From assembly GCA_016714535.1 (NCBI GenBank), contig JADKDR010000019.1, forward strand, positions 1-64,000: DNA of 64,000 nt, read 5' to 3'. The first letter of the stretch is position 1, and each line of letters begins with the position of its first letter. The notes under the pieces are model-generated. The model saw only the letters and a list, made by a program, of their open reading frames with translations, was not told the DNA's origin and did no database searches. This DNA comes from Bacteroidota bacterium. GTDB taxonomy: Bacteria; Bacteroidota; Bacteroidia; AKYH767-A; OLB10. The position numbers and the translations under genes are program-made. Of this stretch, positions 25,941-36,108 are shown one piece after another.

Positions 25941-28900
25941 TTAATTAACTTTCGAAAAATCAATCTTAAACGAAGTTCCATTAGCCGATTCTAATTCGAT
26001 TTTACCTTCAAGTTGTTCGCACAAGGCTTGAATAAGCTGCATACCTAATGATTCACTGGTTTCTATCGAGAAAGAAGGGGGAAGTCCTATTCCATTGTCA
26101 TTAACTTCGAGGCTATATTTACTTGGACTGATTTGATTAAAACTAATTTGTATTTCGGGGTTGATGCTATTGCTGTTAAAGGCATGGTTAAAACAGTTGG
26201 AAAGAACTTCGTTCAATATGAGCCCACATGGCACTGCTGTATCAATATCCAACGCGCTATTATCTCCACTGATGGTTATTTTTGGTTTTGGAGTAAGCGC
26301 ATTAAATGTGATAGATAAATTATCGGCAAGACGTTGTATATAATCCTTAAAATCAATTTTAGATAAGCCTTCGCTTTGGTAAAACTTTTCATGAATTAGC
26401 GCCATCGACTTTATGCGGTGTTGTCCATCCTGCAACACTTTAGATGAGTTTTCATCTTGTACATAGTAGCTTTGCAGGTTGAATAAGCTGATAATAATCT
26501 GAAGATTATTTTTTACCCGGTGATGTATTTCGCGCAATAAAAGATCCCTTTCTTTTATATTTTCTTTTAAGCGGTCTTCCATTGTTTTGCGCTCGGTTAT
26601 ATCTGTATCAATTACTACTACCTTTTGTAACTCGGTATGTGTATTGTGGTCGAAGATTGGTGTAAGCGTAGTGCTGGCCCAAACCATTCTTCCTTCTTTA
26701 TGCCTGATGCGCGATTCATAAACCACCGATTTTTGGCCATCTATAGCTTCTCTTAAAATGGACTCAATATTCTCATTATAGGTAAGTTGTTTAATGTTAG
26801 CACCACGTAATTGTATGATTTCTTCAGGCAAAAATCCGGTGAGATGTGTAAATCCTTGATTGGCATATTCAAGGTTAAGGTCTTCGTCAAATATTAAAAC
26901 GGCATTTTCAGTTTCCTTAGCCACAAGGCTAAGTTTTTCAAGTTCTGCATTTGATTTTTTCAATTCACGAGTTCGGTCTTGAACTACTCGGGCAAGCTGC
27001 CTTTTGGCATTTAGCAAACTTCGTGTTCGCCACCAGTAAAGCATGTACACCAGGCCGCCAATAATGCCAGCATAAATCGCATATGCCCAAGCTGCTTGCC
27101 ACCATGGGTGCACAATGCAAAAGGCCACCGTTTGTGGCTCGGTAAAGGTACGGCCATTGGTGGTAGCGCGCACCATAAATACATAGTCGCCCGGAGGTAG
27201 GTTAGGATAATATGCCAGATTAATTCTTGTTAGCGGAAGCCAGTCTTTATCAAGTCCTTGCAGTTGATACTGATACTGTATATCGTCAGGAGAGGTAAAG
27301 TACACTGCTTTAAATGTAAAACTTACATGATTTTGATCGTATTTTAGGTTTGGATTTTTCGGAATTTCTGATTGTTCGTTCAAGGCAAAACCATTTGCTT
27401 CCCAATCAAAATCCATTAGGAAAAGATCCATTTTTTCAATATATAAAATAGGCTCGTGCACAGGTGTTGCGGTCATTCCTTTGCGATAGAGCATAATACC
27501 ATTGTCGGTTGCAAACCATATTTTGCCATTGTTGGTTTCGCATGCGTAGTTACTCTCAAAGCCTTCGTAACCTGTGCTCCGGTTAAATGATTCTATTCTA
27601 TATTCTGTATCCGAAGCTTTTTTTGATAATTTGTCAATGCCCATGTTGGTGCACAACCAGATATTGTTTTCGTTGTCGCCCATAGCAAAATTGATATGAT
27701 TGCTGCTAAGACCATCAAGATTTCTAAGGTGCTGTATTGGCGTGGACGAGTTGGTTAAATCATAAATGTATAAGCCAAAATCAAAAGTTGATATAAGCAA
27801 TTTGCCATCTTTTGTTTCATTTATACCTGAGATGGGACCTGTATTCAGATTCAGTTTCTTATTAAAGTTTATGGCTTGTCGGTTTTCAAGAAAATAAAGT
27901 CCCCGCATGGTACCAATCCAAATAGTGCCCTTGCTGTCGCAAAATAATTTTCGGGTTTTATTTTCGTTTAACCCTGATTTAAAATTTATATTTTTTAATG
28001 TGTCTTTTTGTTGTATAAATACTCCTTTATCTGTAGCAAAGTACAAATCGTTATCATGGTCTTTTGCTATAGCATGTACCACATTTCTCGAAATGCCTGC
28101 AAATGGAAAATCAATTTGGCCGGTGTTCAAATCAAACCTGGATACTCCATTGGTAGCTCCAATGTATATGTATTTGCTGCTGTCGGCCATGGCACACCAT
28201 GGCGAGCTTTTAATACTGTTTTCGGCAAGTAGCACTTTTGTTGCGTTGTCGCTTACCTCCATAATTCCACCGCTGTAGCTGATAGCATAGATGCTTGTAT
28301 CGGTAGCTTTATAGGTTGCCAAAATCTTGTTTGATGTAAGCCCTTGTGTGGTGGTGATGATGTTGAAGATGTTATGGCGCAGTTTTGCAAGTCCGTTCTG
28401 TGTAGCCACCCATATATTTCCTTCACGATCATTACACATGGATAGAGCATAATTGCTGGGCAAGCCATTTGCAGTGGAATAATTTTTTCGCATGCCTGCC
28501 TGAAACCGTATTAATCCATAACCATTAAATGTAGCCCAAAGGGCTCCATCATTTCCTCTTATTATGCTGCTTGCCGGTTTGCGTTCTATATCGGATTGCT
28601 CCGTTTCTTCATTGTAAATAATTTCGAATCTGTTGCCATCCATTCTGTAAATTCTGCCGTTGCTGCCAAAGGTTATTTTATCTTTTTCGGCTAAAAAGGA
28701 AGTAATTGCAACAGTATCTAATAGCTCCTGATTCAACTTTTTGATAATTCCTGATTCCAGATAAACCAAGCCATTGGAAGTGCCTATTAGAAGACGATTC
28801 TTTAATGTATCGTAGCACAGCGATAAAATGTTATTAGATGGTAATCCATTGGTTTGAGTAAATGTTGAAAATTTATTGCCATCGAATTTATTTAATCCTT

Positions 28901-29351
28901 CATCGCAACCAATCCAGATATGCCCATTCTTGTCAGTTGCCAGGCTAGTGATATTATCACTGCTAAGGCCATTGTCAGTATTAAATACAGAAATCTTATT
29001 TCCGGTTAACCTGCATAAACCCTGACGGGTGGTGCCAAACCAAAGGTTTTGGTTCCTGTCTTCTATTATTGCTGCTACCGGATTGTTAGATAGTAGCGCA
29101 TGTTGCCGGTACATGTGAAAACCGTTGCCATCATTATAGGCCAGTCCATTCATAGTGCCTAGCCACAGCCTACCATGTGAATCTTGAAATACCTTAAGTA
29201 TATGATTGCTTGGCAACCCACTACTTATACCATAGGTGGATGTGGCCATATTTTGGCCACTCGCTTGCTCTGTAACAAGTGTACATGCTAGTGCGCATGC
29301 ACATGCAAATAAAAACTTATTCAATAATTTATATACAGCAATTAAACTCAC
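25941..29351 (-). CDS. Two-component-regulator propeller sensor histidine kinase (PAS, HisKA_2)
   Basis: About 1136 residues from a GTG at 29351, chosen because it puts LLNKFLFACACALACTLVTEQASG as a signal peptide; the frame stays open to 29450. The periplasmic part is a long propeller of repeats of the type GLSSDNITSLATDKNGHIWIG...GLNKFDG, then a Y_Y_Y domain (YQYQLQGLDKDWLPL ... PPGDYVFMVRATTNG) and one membrane helix (WAYAIYAGIIGGLVYMLYWW). Cytoplasmic: a PAS domain (NAVLIFDEDLNLEYANQGFTHLTGF), a HisKA_2 phosphoacceptor (LLREIHHRVKNNLQIIISLF) and an HATPase (GLILNEVLSNCFNHAF, NDNGIGLP). Ligand unknown. No response regulator is adjacent. Confidence 0.92.
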   Translation of the reverse strand: MSLIAVYKLLNKFLFACACALACTLVTEQASGQNMATSTYGISSGLPSNHILKVFQDSHGRLWLGTMNGLAYNDGNGFHMYRQHALLSNNPVAAIIEDRNQNLWFGTTRQGLCRLTGNKISVFNTDNGLSSDNITSLATDKNGHIWIGCDEGLNKFDGNKFSTFTQTNGLPSNNILSLCYDTLKNRLLIGTSNGLVYLESGIIKKLNQELLDTVAITSFLAEKDKITFGSNGRIYRMDGNRFEIIYNEETEQSDIERKPASSIIRGNDGALWATFNGYGLIRFQAGMRKNYSTANGLPSNYALSMCNDREGNIWVATQNGLAKLRHNIFNIITTTQGLTSNKILATYKATDTSIYAISYSGGIMEVSDNATKVLLAENSIKSSPWCAMADSSKYIYIGATNGVSRFDLNTGQIDFPFAGISRNVVHAIAKDHDNDLYFATDKGVFIQQKDTLKNINFKSGLNENKTRKLFCDSKGTIWIGTMRGLYFLENRQAINFNKKLNLNTGPISGINETKDGKLLISTFDFGLYIYDLTNSSTPIQHLRNLDGLSSNHINFAMGDNENNIWLCTNMGIDKLSKKASDTEYRIESFNRSTGYEGFESNYACETNNGKIWFATDNGIMLYRKGMTATPVHEPILYIEKMDLFLMDFDWEANGFALNEQSEIPKNPNLKYDQNHVSFTFKAVYFTSPDDIQYQYQLQGLDKDWLPLTRINLAYYPNLPPGDYVFMVRATTNGRTFTEPQTVAFCIVHPWWQAAWAYAIYAGIIGGLVYMLYWWRTRSLLNAKRQLARVVQDRTRELKKSNAELEKLSLVAKETENAVLIFDEDLNLEYANQGFTHLTGFLPEEIIQLRGANIKQLTYNENIESILREAIDGQKSVVYESRIRHKEGRMVWASTTLTPIFDHNTHTELQKVVVIDTDITERKTMEDRLKENIKERDLLLREIHHRVKNNLQIIISLFNLQSYYVQDENSSKVLQDGQHRIKSMALIHEKFYQSEGLSKIDFKDYIQRLADNLSITFNALTPKPKITISGDNSALDIDTAVPCGLILNEVLSNCFNHAFNSNSINPEIQISFNQISPSKYSLEVNDNGIGLPPSFSIETSESLGMQLIQALCEQLEGKIELESANGTSFKIDFSKVN

Positions 29352-29497
29352 AAATTGGTCTGAAAGAATAGGGTAAGACCATTGCAAGTATAATAATATT
29401 CTAAGTGCCCTTCGCAAATTTATTGCCAAAGCAATAAATATTAAAGCCAATGCACCGAAAGCTCATTTGGAGGTTAATGAAAATGAAACAATATACC

Positions 29498-30388
29498 CTA
29501 TTTCGCATATTTTCTTGCTCGATACTGGTAGATGCTATAGACAAAGACAGTAACAAGTATTAAGGCAGCCCCAAGATAAAATTCTGCATTTAACTCCTTG
29601 TTTTCTTTCAATATAAAAATAGCAAGTATGATGGTATATACCGGTTCCAGATTTAAACTCAGATTTATAATGTAAACGCTTAAATGCTGAAGTGCATACA
29701 TAGATAGTGTAAACGCAATGGTCGTGCAGAAAATGGCAAGTAAGAAGAGGTAAAAAATATCCATACTTTCAGGTATTTGAAGCACAAAGTTGCCCGCAAA
29801 TAAGTAAAATGGCAGGAGCACGCATAGGAACAAAAAGCCTCCGCTTAGCTCGTAAAAGGTGGCAGTTTCAGGATGAATATGGGGGATGATTTTTTTATTA
29901 AGCACGCTGAAAAGCGCAGCAAGAAAAGTGCTTATAAGTGCCACTATGATTCCTGTCAAAAACATTTCCTGGGCCTTGGTGATGAGCCATATTCCAAAAA
30001 TAATAATGGCCCCTAGTATGATTTCAACCAAAGAGAATTTTTTTTCAGTCATAAGAGGCTCAAGCAGTGCTGTAAACAAACTTAAGCTTGCAAACACGCT
30101 TAACGTTACAGATGCATTCGAAAATTTTATGGCGGCATAAAACAAAACCCAGTGCAAGGCTATAATGCTGCCAATGCCGCTTAGTTTTAGAAAGTCTTTT
30201 TTTGATACCGAAAAACTTTTCTTCGTAAACCAGATATAGGCGGCTATCCCCATGCTGCTTAGCAGCATGCGATACCACACCAATTGTCCATAATCAAGCG
30301 TTATGAGTTTACCGAATATACCTGTAAAACCCCAAAGGAAAATTGCAATGTGAATGTACAAGTAAGATCTTTTTACTTCAGGGGTCAT
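29498..30388 (-). CDS. EamA-family (DMT superfamily) transporter
   Basis: 296 residues with ten predicted helices in two EamA halves, e.g. HIAIFLWGFTGIFGKLITLDYGQLVWYRMLLS opening and LSLNLEPVYTIILAIFILKENKELN in the second half. Members export metabolites such as amino acids; substrate here unknown. Its ATG overlaps the stop of maf by four bases, so it is the last gene of the leftward run kdsC-like, UbiA, maf, EamA. Confidence 0.9.
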   Translation of the reverse strand: MTPEVKRSYLYIHIAIFLWGFTGIFGKLITLDYGQLVWYRMLLSSMGIAAYIWFTKKSFSVSKKDFLKLSGIGSIIALHWVLFYAAIKFSNASVTLSVFASLSLFTALLEPLMTEKKFSLVEIILGAIIIFGIWLITKAQEMFLTGIIVALISTFLAALFSVLNKKIIPHIHPETATFYELSGGFLFLCVLLPFYLFAGNFVLQIPESMDIFYLFLLAIFCTTIAFTLSMYALQHLSVYIINLSLNLEPVYTIILAIFILKENKELNAEFYLGAALILVTVFVYSIYQYRARKYAK

Positions 30389-30972
30389 ACAGTAATTTGC
30401 TTAAGCGCATCATACACCCTGCACGAAGGTAGCCCCATTATGTTATGATAACTGCCAATAATTTTTTCTATAGCTACACTGCCAATCCAATCTTGTACAC
30501 CATATGCACCGGCTTTATCAAAAGGTTTACAGGTATCGATATAAAAATTAATTTCGCTTTCGGTCAATGGTTTAAAGTAAACACTACTGATATCTGTAAA
30601 CGAAATTTCGTGGTTGCCACAGCGTATACAAACTCCGGTATAAACAAGATGCATGTTGCCTGAAAGGCTTTTCAATATTTCTAATGCATGAGGTTTACCA
30701 TTGGGTTTACCAATAAGGGTATTGTTAAGACAAACTACCGTATCAGCTGTTATTATGACGTGATCGGGTAAGAATAAATCAGTAAAGGCGGCCATTTTTT
30801 TACGTGCAATAACTTCGGCTGCTTCGTTTGCAGGAATGTTATCATCAATCGTTTCATCAATTTCCCTTACCAATACCGAAAAGGGAATATGCATGGATGC
30901 TAGTATTTCCTTTCTGCGGGGCGATTGTGAGCCCAGGATTATTTTGTAATTCTTTAATTTTTCAATCAACAT
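30385..30972 (-). CDS. maf: Maf family nucleotide pyrophosphatase
   Basis: 195 residues. ILGSQSPRRKEILASMHIPFSVL is the conserved Maf opening (S-x-SPRR). ADTVVCLNNTLIGKPNGKPHALEILKSLSG holds the catalytic acidic residue and KP motif, and KPFDKAGAYGVQDWIGSVAIEKIIGSYHNIMGLP is the C-terminal signature. It hydrolyses non-canonical or methylated NTPs (dTTP/UTP/m7GTP class) to monophosphates. It sits between UbiA (6 bp gap) and EamA (overlap). Confidence 0.95.
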   Translation of the reverse strand: MLIEKLKNYKIILGSQSPRRKEILASMHIPFSVLVREIDETIDDNIPANEAAEVIARKKMAAFTDLFLPDHVIITADTVVCLNNTLIGKPNGKPHALEILKSLSGNMHLVYTGVCIRCGNHEISFTDISSVYFKPLTESEINFYIDTCKPFDKAGAYGVQDWIGSVAIEKIIGSYHNIMGLPSCRVYDALKQITV

Positions 30973-30978
30973 GATGAA

Positions 30979-31899
30979 TTATTTTCCTGTAAAATAAAAA
31001 ACAACAATTGCCCCTAATCCTGCAAGCATAATGTACTTAAGCCATACAGCAGGAAATTTATAATGGCTTGCCGAAACCGCTTTTATTAGTTTTATACAAA
31101 CTAACAGGATTGGAATTATTAAAAACAAAATTTCATAACCAACATTAATAAAGTCTGATTTAGTGTTGATGCCCAATTTTATTTGTAAGTATATGATATA
31201 CACAATAAGTCCCAATACACAGAGTAATAAAACCAAAGACAGCCAGCGCACAGCAACTAATCCATAAGCAACTGCAATGGTGTTTATTTTTGCTGCATTA
31301 TCACCCTCATAGTCTTCGCAACATTTTACGATTTCTCGGACTAGTGTAATCAGAAATGCAAATAAGGTAAATATACCTATGGTAGTCATCAGGTCGCTTA
31401 TCAACAAGGTATTCAGATTATAAAGCATTGGTATAAAAATGCTAAGAGCAATAACCGATGAAACAACTAAATTGCCTAGCAATGGAATTCCTTTTAATCG
31501 GTATGAATACGCGTATAACAACAAAGCAATAATTAATAACATAATCATGATGCCATAATACCTGTATACCACAGCCGGTATGCTTCCAATAATGATTGCG
31601 GTAGCTGTTAGGGTAAGATAAAAATTAAAAGCACGGTCTTCAGATATGTGTTTGTTAATGATAACTTTAGATGGATGATTAATGTTGTCGCACGCTACAT
31701 CTGTTATATCGTTTATTACATTGGCTGCTGCACCCATGCATGCACAAGAGAGCACATAGCAAATCACTATCCATGTGGCAGTAGCGGGTAATTGATGTGC
31801 GCTTAAGAATGGATTAATAAGAAAATATTGCACCAGCAATTGTGCTATGCCGGCCATTAATACATTCTTGTAGCGTATAAGCCTGAGAAAGTAGATCAT
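30979..31899 (-). CDS. UbiA-family prenyltransferase
   Basis: 306 residues, about nine helices. The first aspartate motif is NVINDITDVACDNINHPSKVI (NDxxDxxxD type). The second, around CCEDYEGDNAAKINTIAVAYG, is DxxGD-like. Bacteroidota proteins of this type are usually annotated as geranylgeranylglycerol-phosphate geranylgeranyltransferase-like; the true substrate is unknown. Its ATG overlaps the stop of the upstream HAD gene, and maf follows after 6 bp: one operon. Confidence 0.88.
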   Translation of the reverse strand: MIYFLRLIRYKNVLMAGIAQLLVQYFLINPFLSAHQLPATATWIVICYVLSCACMGAAANVINDITDVACDNINHPSKVIINKHISEDRAFNFYLTLTATAIIIGSIPAVVYRYYGIMIMLLIIALLLYAYSYRLKGIPLLGNLVVSSVIALSIFIPMLYNLNTLLISDLMTTIGIFTLFAFLITLVREIVKCCEDYEGDNAAKINTIAVAYGLVAVRWLSLVLLLCVLGLIVYIIYLQIKLGINTKSDFINVGYEILFLIIPILLVCIKLIKAVSASHYKFPAVWLKYIMLAGLGAIVVFYFTGK

Positions 31900-32405
31900 T
31901 ATTCCCAGTTATTATGAAGGCGGAGGGTTTGTTCAATCACATCGCGCACGCAGCCCATACCTCCTGCAAGTTGCGATTGATAAATACATAATTCAGTTAC
32001 CTGCGCCACCGCATCGGCCGGGCATGCAGCAATGCCGCACCATTCCATCATACCTATATCGGGCATGTCATCGCCCATACATAAAATTTGGTGCGATTCT
32101 ATTTGTAACGGTGTTACTATGCTTTGTAAAGTTTTTAATTTATTTTGTACTCCGAAAAATAGTTTTGTGATACCTAAATTTTTTAATCGTAATGGAACAC
32201 CGGGTGCATTTGCGCCCGAAATAATAATTACCTCATAGCCTTTTTTTATAGCAAGTTGAAGTGCATAGCCATCTTTGATGTTCATGCTGCGAAGCAGCAT
32301 GCCCTCTTCTGTTACAAGCAGTTGCCCATTGGTAAGTACTCCATCAACATCAAATACGAATGTTGTAATGTTGGATAAAAGTGATTTAAAATTTTTCATA
32401 GTCAA
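31899..32405 (-). CDS. HAD-IIIA phosphatase, KdsC-like (3-deoxy-manno-octulosonate-8-P phosphatase)
   Basis: 168 residues, capless. FVFDVDGVLTNGQLLV is motif I (DxDGVLT) as in KdsC; NIKDGYALQLAIKKGYEVIIISG leads to motif II; CMGDDMPDIGMMEWCGIAACPADA is motif IV, and the end has the SQLAGGMGCVRDVIEQTL signature of KDO-8-P phosphatases. Predicted step: KDO-8-P to KDO for lipopolysaccharide. First gene of the leftward kdsC-like, UbiA, maf, EamA run. Alternative: related sugar-phosphate phosphatase. Confidence 0.88.
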   Translation of the reverse strand: MTMKNFKSLLSNITTFVFDVDGVLTNGQLLVTEEGMLLRSMNIKDGYALQLAIKKGYEVIIISGANAPGVPLRLKNLGITKLFFGVQNKLKTLQSIVTPLQIESHQILCMGDDMPDIGMMEWCGIAACPADAVAQVTELCIYQSQLAGGMGCVRDVIEQTLRLHNNWE

Positions 32406-32490
32406 CCATCATAGTGGGTAATAAGTTTGTGATTAATATAAAAATTATATTCAGCCAAACATGATCAATTTCATTTTAGCAAAAGCCATT

Positions 32491-33361
32491 TTATACGATT
32501 GCCGCATTTTTATCAATTTTTTTAATCAAACCTTGCAATACTTTGCCCGGGCCTGTTTCGGTAAAGGAAGTAGCACCATCAGCAATCATTTGCTGAACAC
32601 TTTGTGTCCATCTAACCGGTGCGGTAAGTTGTGCCACTAGGTTTGCTTTTATTTCAGTCGCATCTGTATGCGGCTTTCCATTTACATTTTGATATACGGG
32701 GCATACAGGGGTAGAAAATTCAGTAGCATCAATTGCAGCTGCAAGGCGTGCACGTGCAGGTTCCATCAAAGGTGAATGAAAGGCGCCACCCACTACAAGT
32801 TTTAAGGCACGTTTGGCACCGGCAGCACTCATGCGTGTGCATGCTTCGTCTATAGCTGTAATGCTTCCCGATATTACCAACTGCCCCGGGCAGTTGTAGT
32901 TTGCACACACTACGATGCCATCTATTTCTTGGCAAATGGACTCGACCACTGCATCGTCAAGACCAAGAATTGCTGCCATTGTGCCGGGTATTTGTTCGCA
33001 TGCAGCCTGCATAGCAAGCGCGCGTTCAAGCACCAGTTTGGTGCCGCTTTCAAAACTTAATGCCTTGTTTGCTACAAGTGCCGAAAATTCTCCCAGCGAA
33101 TGCCCCGCAACCATATCCGGATTGAAGTCGCTACCTAATACGCGAGCAGCAATTACCGAGTGTAAAAATATGGATGGCTGTGTAACTTTAGTTTGTCGTA
33201 GTTCTTCATCGCTGCCGGTAAACATAATATCAGTAATTCTGAATCCTAACAGTTCATTACCTTGCTCAAACATTTCTTTTGCTAGTGCATTGCTTTCATA
33301 TAATTCTTTGCCCATGCCTGCAAACTGAGATCCCATGTCCGGGAAATACAAATGCCTTCAC
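32491..33361 (-). CDS. fabD: Malonyl-CoA:ACP transacylase (FabD), frameshift near N-terminus
   Basis: It loads malonyl groups onto acyl carrier protein for fatty acid synthesis. The long ORF (to 33351) has VAGHSLGEFSALVANKALSF with the catalytic Ser of GHSLGE, the Arg-containing RALAMQAACEQIPGTMAAILG, GGAFHSPLMEPAR with the catalytic His, and a full C-terminus. The N-terminus is disturbed: a GTG at 33361 starts VKAFVFPGHG in one frame, and SQFAGMGKELYE continues in another. Removing one extra base near 33330 gives FPGHGSQFAGMGK, the expected PGQGSQ motif. The gene is essential, so an indel in a universally conserved motif points to a sequence error. Confidence 0.92.
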
Positions 33362-33443
33362 AAATACTTATTTTTGATTTTGTTGCGCAATAGTAAATAA
33401 TATTGAGTAATGTTTTAAAAACTTGCTATTTATTCATGGGGCA

Positions 33444-34138
33444 TTACTCCATGGGTTTTATCTCATGGCAGTCCCTATAGTGCACGCTGCCAAAGTCTTC
33501 AACTGTGCCATTGCGATACCATTGGTAATCGTTGGTGCCTTGGGGATTAGTTACCGAAATGTTGAAGTTACTGCCACCGCAAATAGTAATAGTACCGGAT
33601 TGTGATAGCGTAACAGGTGAAGGTATTGCATTTACTGTAACAGTAGTTGGTGCCGAAAAGGCCGTGCAATTGCTATTACTAATTTCAACAGTGTAGTTGC
33701 CTGACGCAGTTGCACTATCACTTGGGTTATTAGAATTTGGAATTACGATCCCATCTATTTTACACATTTATGTATTTCCATTGCCTGGATTGGTTTGCAA
33801 AATAGCAGTTTGACCCTGACATATTGTTTTTTAGCCGCGGTGATAACTGTATTGATAGGGCAATCAAATGAAGATCCACTGTTTAAAATCTCTAGTGTAG
33901 ATGATTTTTCTACATGTGCTATCTCTTCAATTTGTGAAGCTTCCCAGGCATTGTTAAGGGTATAAGTAAAATTAAAGGAACTGTAAGCACCTGCAGCAGG
34001 TAATGTAATTATCTGTCTTGTATAATTATTATTTAAAGGAAATTGTGCACGTAACACATCATGGAAAACTTTTTCTCCATTGGAGCCAGGTGCTGTGCTG
34101 TAGGTTATTTCACGTTCAATTACAGCTAGTTGTAACAC
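33444..34138 (-). pseudogene. Fragment of a secreted Omp28/Ig-like repeat protein
   Basis: Two frames: 34138-33755 (IEREITYSTAPGSNGEKVFHDVLRAQFPL and NAWEASQIEEIAHVEKSSTLEILNSG, resembling Omp28-type surface proteins) and 33767-33444 (Ig-like repeats: SDSATASGNYTVEISNSNCTAFSAPTTVTVNA). Between them a third frame reads ICQGQTAILQTNPGNGNT, then TAA, where family repeats would have Tyr, so one frameshift and one nonsense codon separate the parts. The N-terminus and the expected T9SS tail are absent. It lies beside the ISAs1 remnant, which may have cut it. Confidence 0.55.
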
Positions 34139-34251
34139 ATGACCCGAACCTAAACTGGCAGTGCTGGCATTTTCTTAAAGTACAAATTTAATTCTTAAAT
34201 TAGAATCTCCTATTACCGAAATCCAAGTCGAGAATAGGCAAGTCCCCCTGT

Positions 34252-35472
34252 GGGCAGGGCTGTTTCATTCTAAATTATACACAATGAAGTATTGATAAAA
34301 AAGCTTGACAGGCTGATGTTTCAAACAAAAGCGGCAGTAAGATTAAAGTCAAATTCAAGGCAATGAAAAAGACACATTCTCTTACTGCGCTGCTTTCAAA
34401 AGTCAAAGAAAAGGGAGAAAGCAAGGTACACGACACTCGTTTGAAAATATTTATGTTATCGTTATTCTTTCAACTATGAATGGGTACATAGGTTATCGAG
34501 GATGGAGGATTTTATGATTCGATTTAAAACGGAATTGGAATCCGTTTTAAAATCGCCAACACATGGATTACCATCTTATTCTTCCATTAGACGAGTTATG
34601 CAACACACTCATTTTAACATTGTTTCGAGCATATTCAACCGATGGATAAGGTCACAAGTTAAATTAAAAAAAGGGAGGGGGCGCATGCGGATGGTAAGGG
34701 TATTAAGGGTACTGTTACAAACTGCGATAACAAGTATCAAAAATTTGTTTCAATAGTAAGCCTTTGGGTAAGTCGCATTGGAATAACAATCGCAGAGGAA
34801 ACAATTAATAACAAAAAACAAAGTGAAATACAGACCTTTCAAAAGTTGATACAAGAAATTGCTATAAGTGGTCTAATCATTACGGCTGATGCCATTCATT
34901 GTCAAAAAAACTGCAAGCCAAATCATCAAATCTAAAAATGACTATGTATTAAAAATAAAAAGAATCAGTCAAAATTATTAGAACAAGCGCAGCATATTAG
35001 ACGCCATCATAAAGCTCAAAGTACATTTAGCAAATCAGAAAAGAACAGAGGCAGAAAGGAAACAAGAATCATAAAAACATATCTTGTGAATGATAACCTA
35101 AAGCAAAGTTGGGAAGGAGCCAAAATGATTATATACGTTTTGCAAGACGAAGGAAACGAAAGGGAAAAATGTCCACTAACGAATCATTGTATCTGGGCAG
35201 CATAATTTTACACGCTAAACAATATGCGCTTGGCATAAGAGCCCACTGGGGAATCGAAAACTCGCTTCATTATTTAAAAGATGTTACCTTCAAAGAAGAT
35301 GGATCAAAAATTAATAGCGGCAATGCACCAGAGATCATGTCATTAGTTACAAATTTAGTCATCAACGTTTTTCGCATAAATTTTGAAACCACAATAAAGA
35401 AGGCAACCTGACAAAACGCTGGTAAAATCAAGCAACAAGCACAGTTGATTTTAGAATGAAACAGCCCTGCCC
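34252..35472 (+). mobile_element. ISAs1-family insertion sequence, decayed
   Basis: Inverted repeats GGGCAGGGCTGTTTCATTCT (from 34252) and its complement ending at 35472 bound 1221 bp, the usual ISAs1 size. The imperfect arms can be extended outward (GTCCCCCTGT left; CTGTCTGGGGGAC right). The transposase inside is broken. A related GTCCGCCTGCATGGGGGAC lies at about 35561-35580. Confidence 0.8.
34363..35411 (+). pseudogene. ISAs1-family (H-repeat-associated) transposase, multiply frameshifted
   Basis: An ATG at 34363 starts KKTHSLTALLSKVKEKGESKVHDTRLKIFMLSL, typical for the family. Then stops and shifts break it. Recognisable pieces: MEDFMIRFKTELESVLKSPTHGLPSYSSIRRVM (34502 on); ITIAEETINNKKQSE and LIITADAIHCQKNC (the catalytic TADA-H-Q segment, about 34780-34910); and ALGIRAHWGIENSLHYLKDVTFKEDGS (35220 on), with the RxHW...EN...H DDE signature. 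At least three disruptions make it inactive. Confidence 0.85.
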
Positions 35473-36108
35473 CTGTCTGGGGGACAGTTGCTGACGCGAG
35501 AGTATGTTAATGACACGAGAAATATTTTTATGTTATTGGAAGGTTACTGTTGCATAAGCTGTCCGCCTGCATGGGGGACGTAAATTTGAAAAATTTTCAG
35601 AGGCTGTATTTAAAGTAATTTTTAATTTCCGCTTAAACACGAACTGCTTTTTCGAATGCATATACTAAATTAGACAAATGTTTGAAATTCATGTTTTGAA
35701 TTTATTCTAAACAAATTTTTTATTTAATAAAGTGTATTTTGAAGACAATAACATAAGCACCATGATGAAAAATAGCCACATTTATAAACGTAAATTTGCA
35801 GGAAGCAAACAATTAGATTAAATTTAAAAAGGTTCGTAATCATTCATGTTGGTTGACTTTGTTTTGTTAATGATATTTGAAGTGCCAGAGTCAGCACACA
35901 TCAAATATTTTCTATGCCATAATAATTATCAGTAAGATAAGTCATGCACACAATCAGGCATTAGTAATTGTCGTCTGTTATTAGTACATTATCGCACACA
36001 AAACGTGTGAATTACATAACTCTTTTAATTAGATGTATAACGCTTTCGGGAATTATTGCTCACATCTTTGCAACGTAATAATGTAGTTACAAATAAAGGT
36101 CAAATAAA
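35473..36108. other. Intergenic stretch, no gene found
   Basis: About 635 bp of AT-rich DNA between the ISAs1 end and the DUF3494 gene. Apart from an imperfect palindrome GTCCGCC-TGCAT-GGGGGAC near 35561-35580 I see no structure, no promoter box I would trust and no coding frame. Confidence 0.4.
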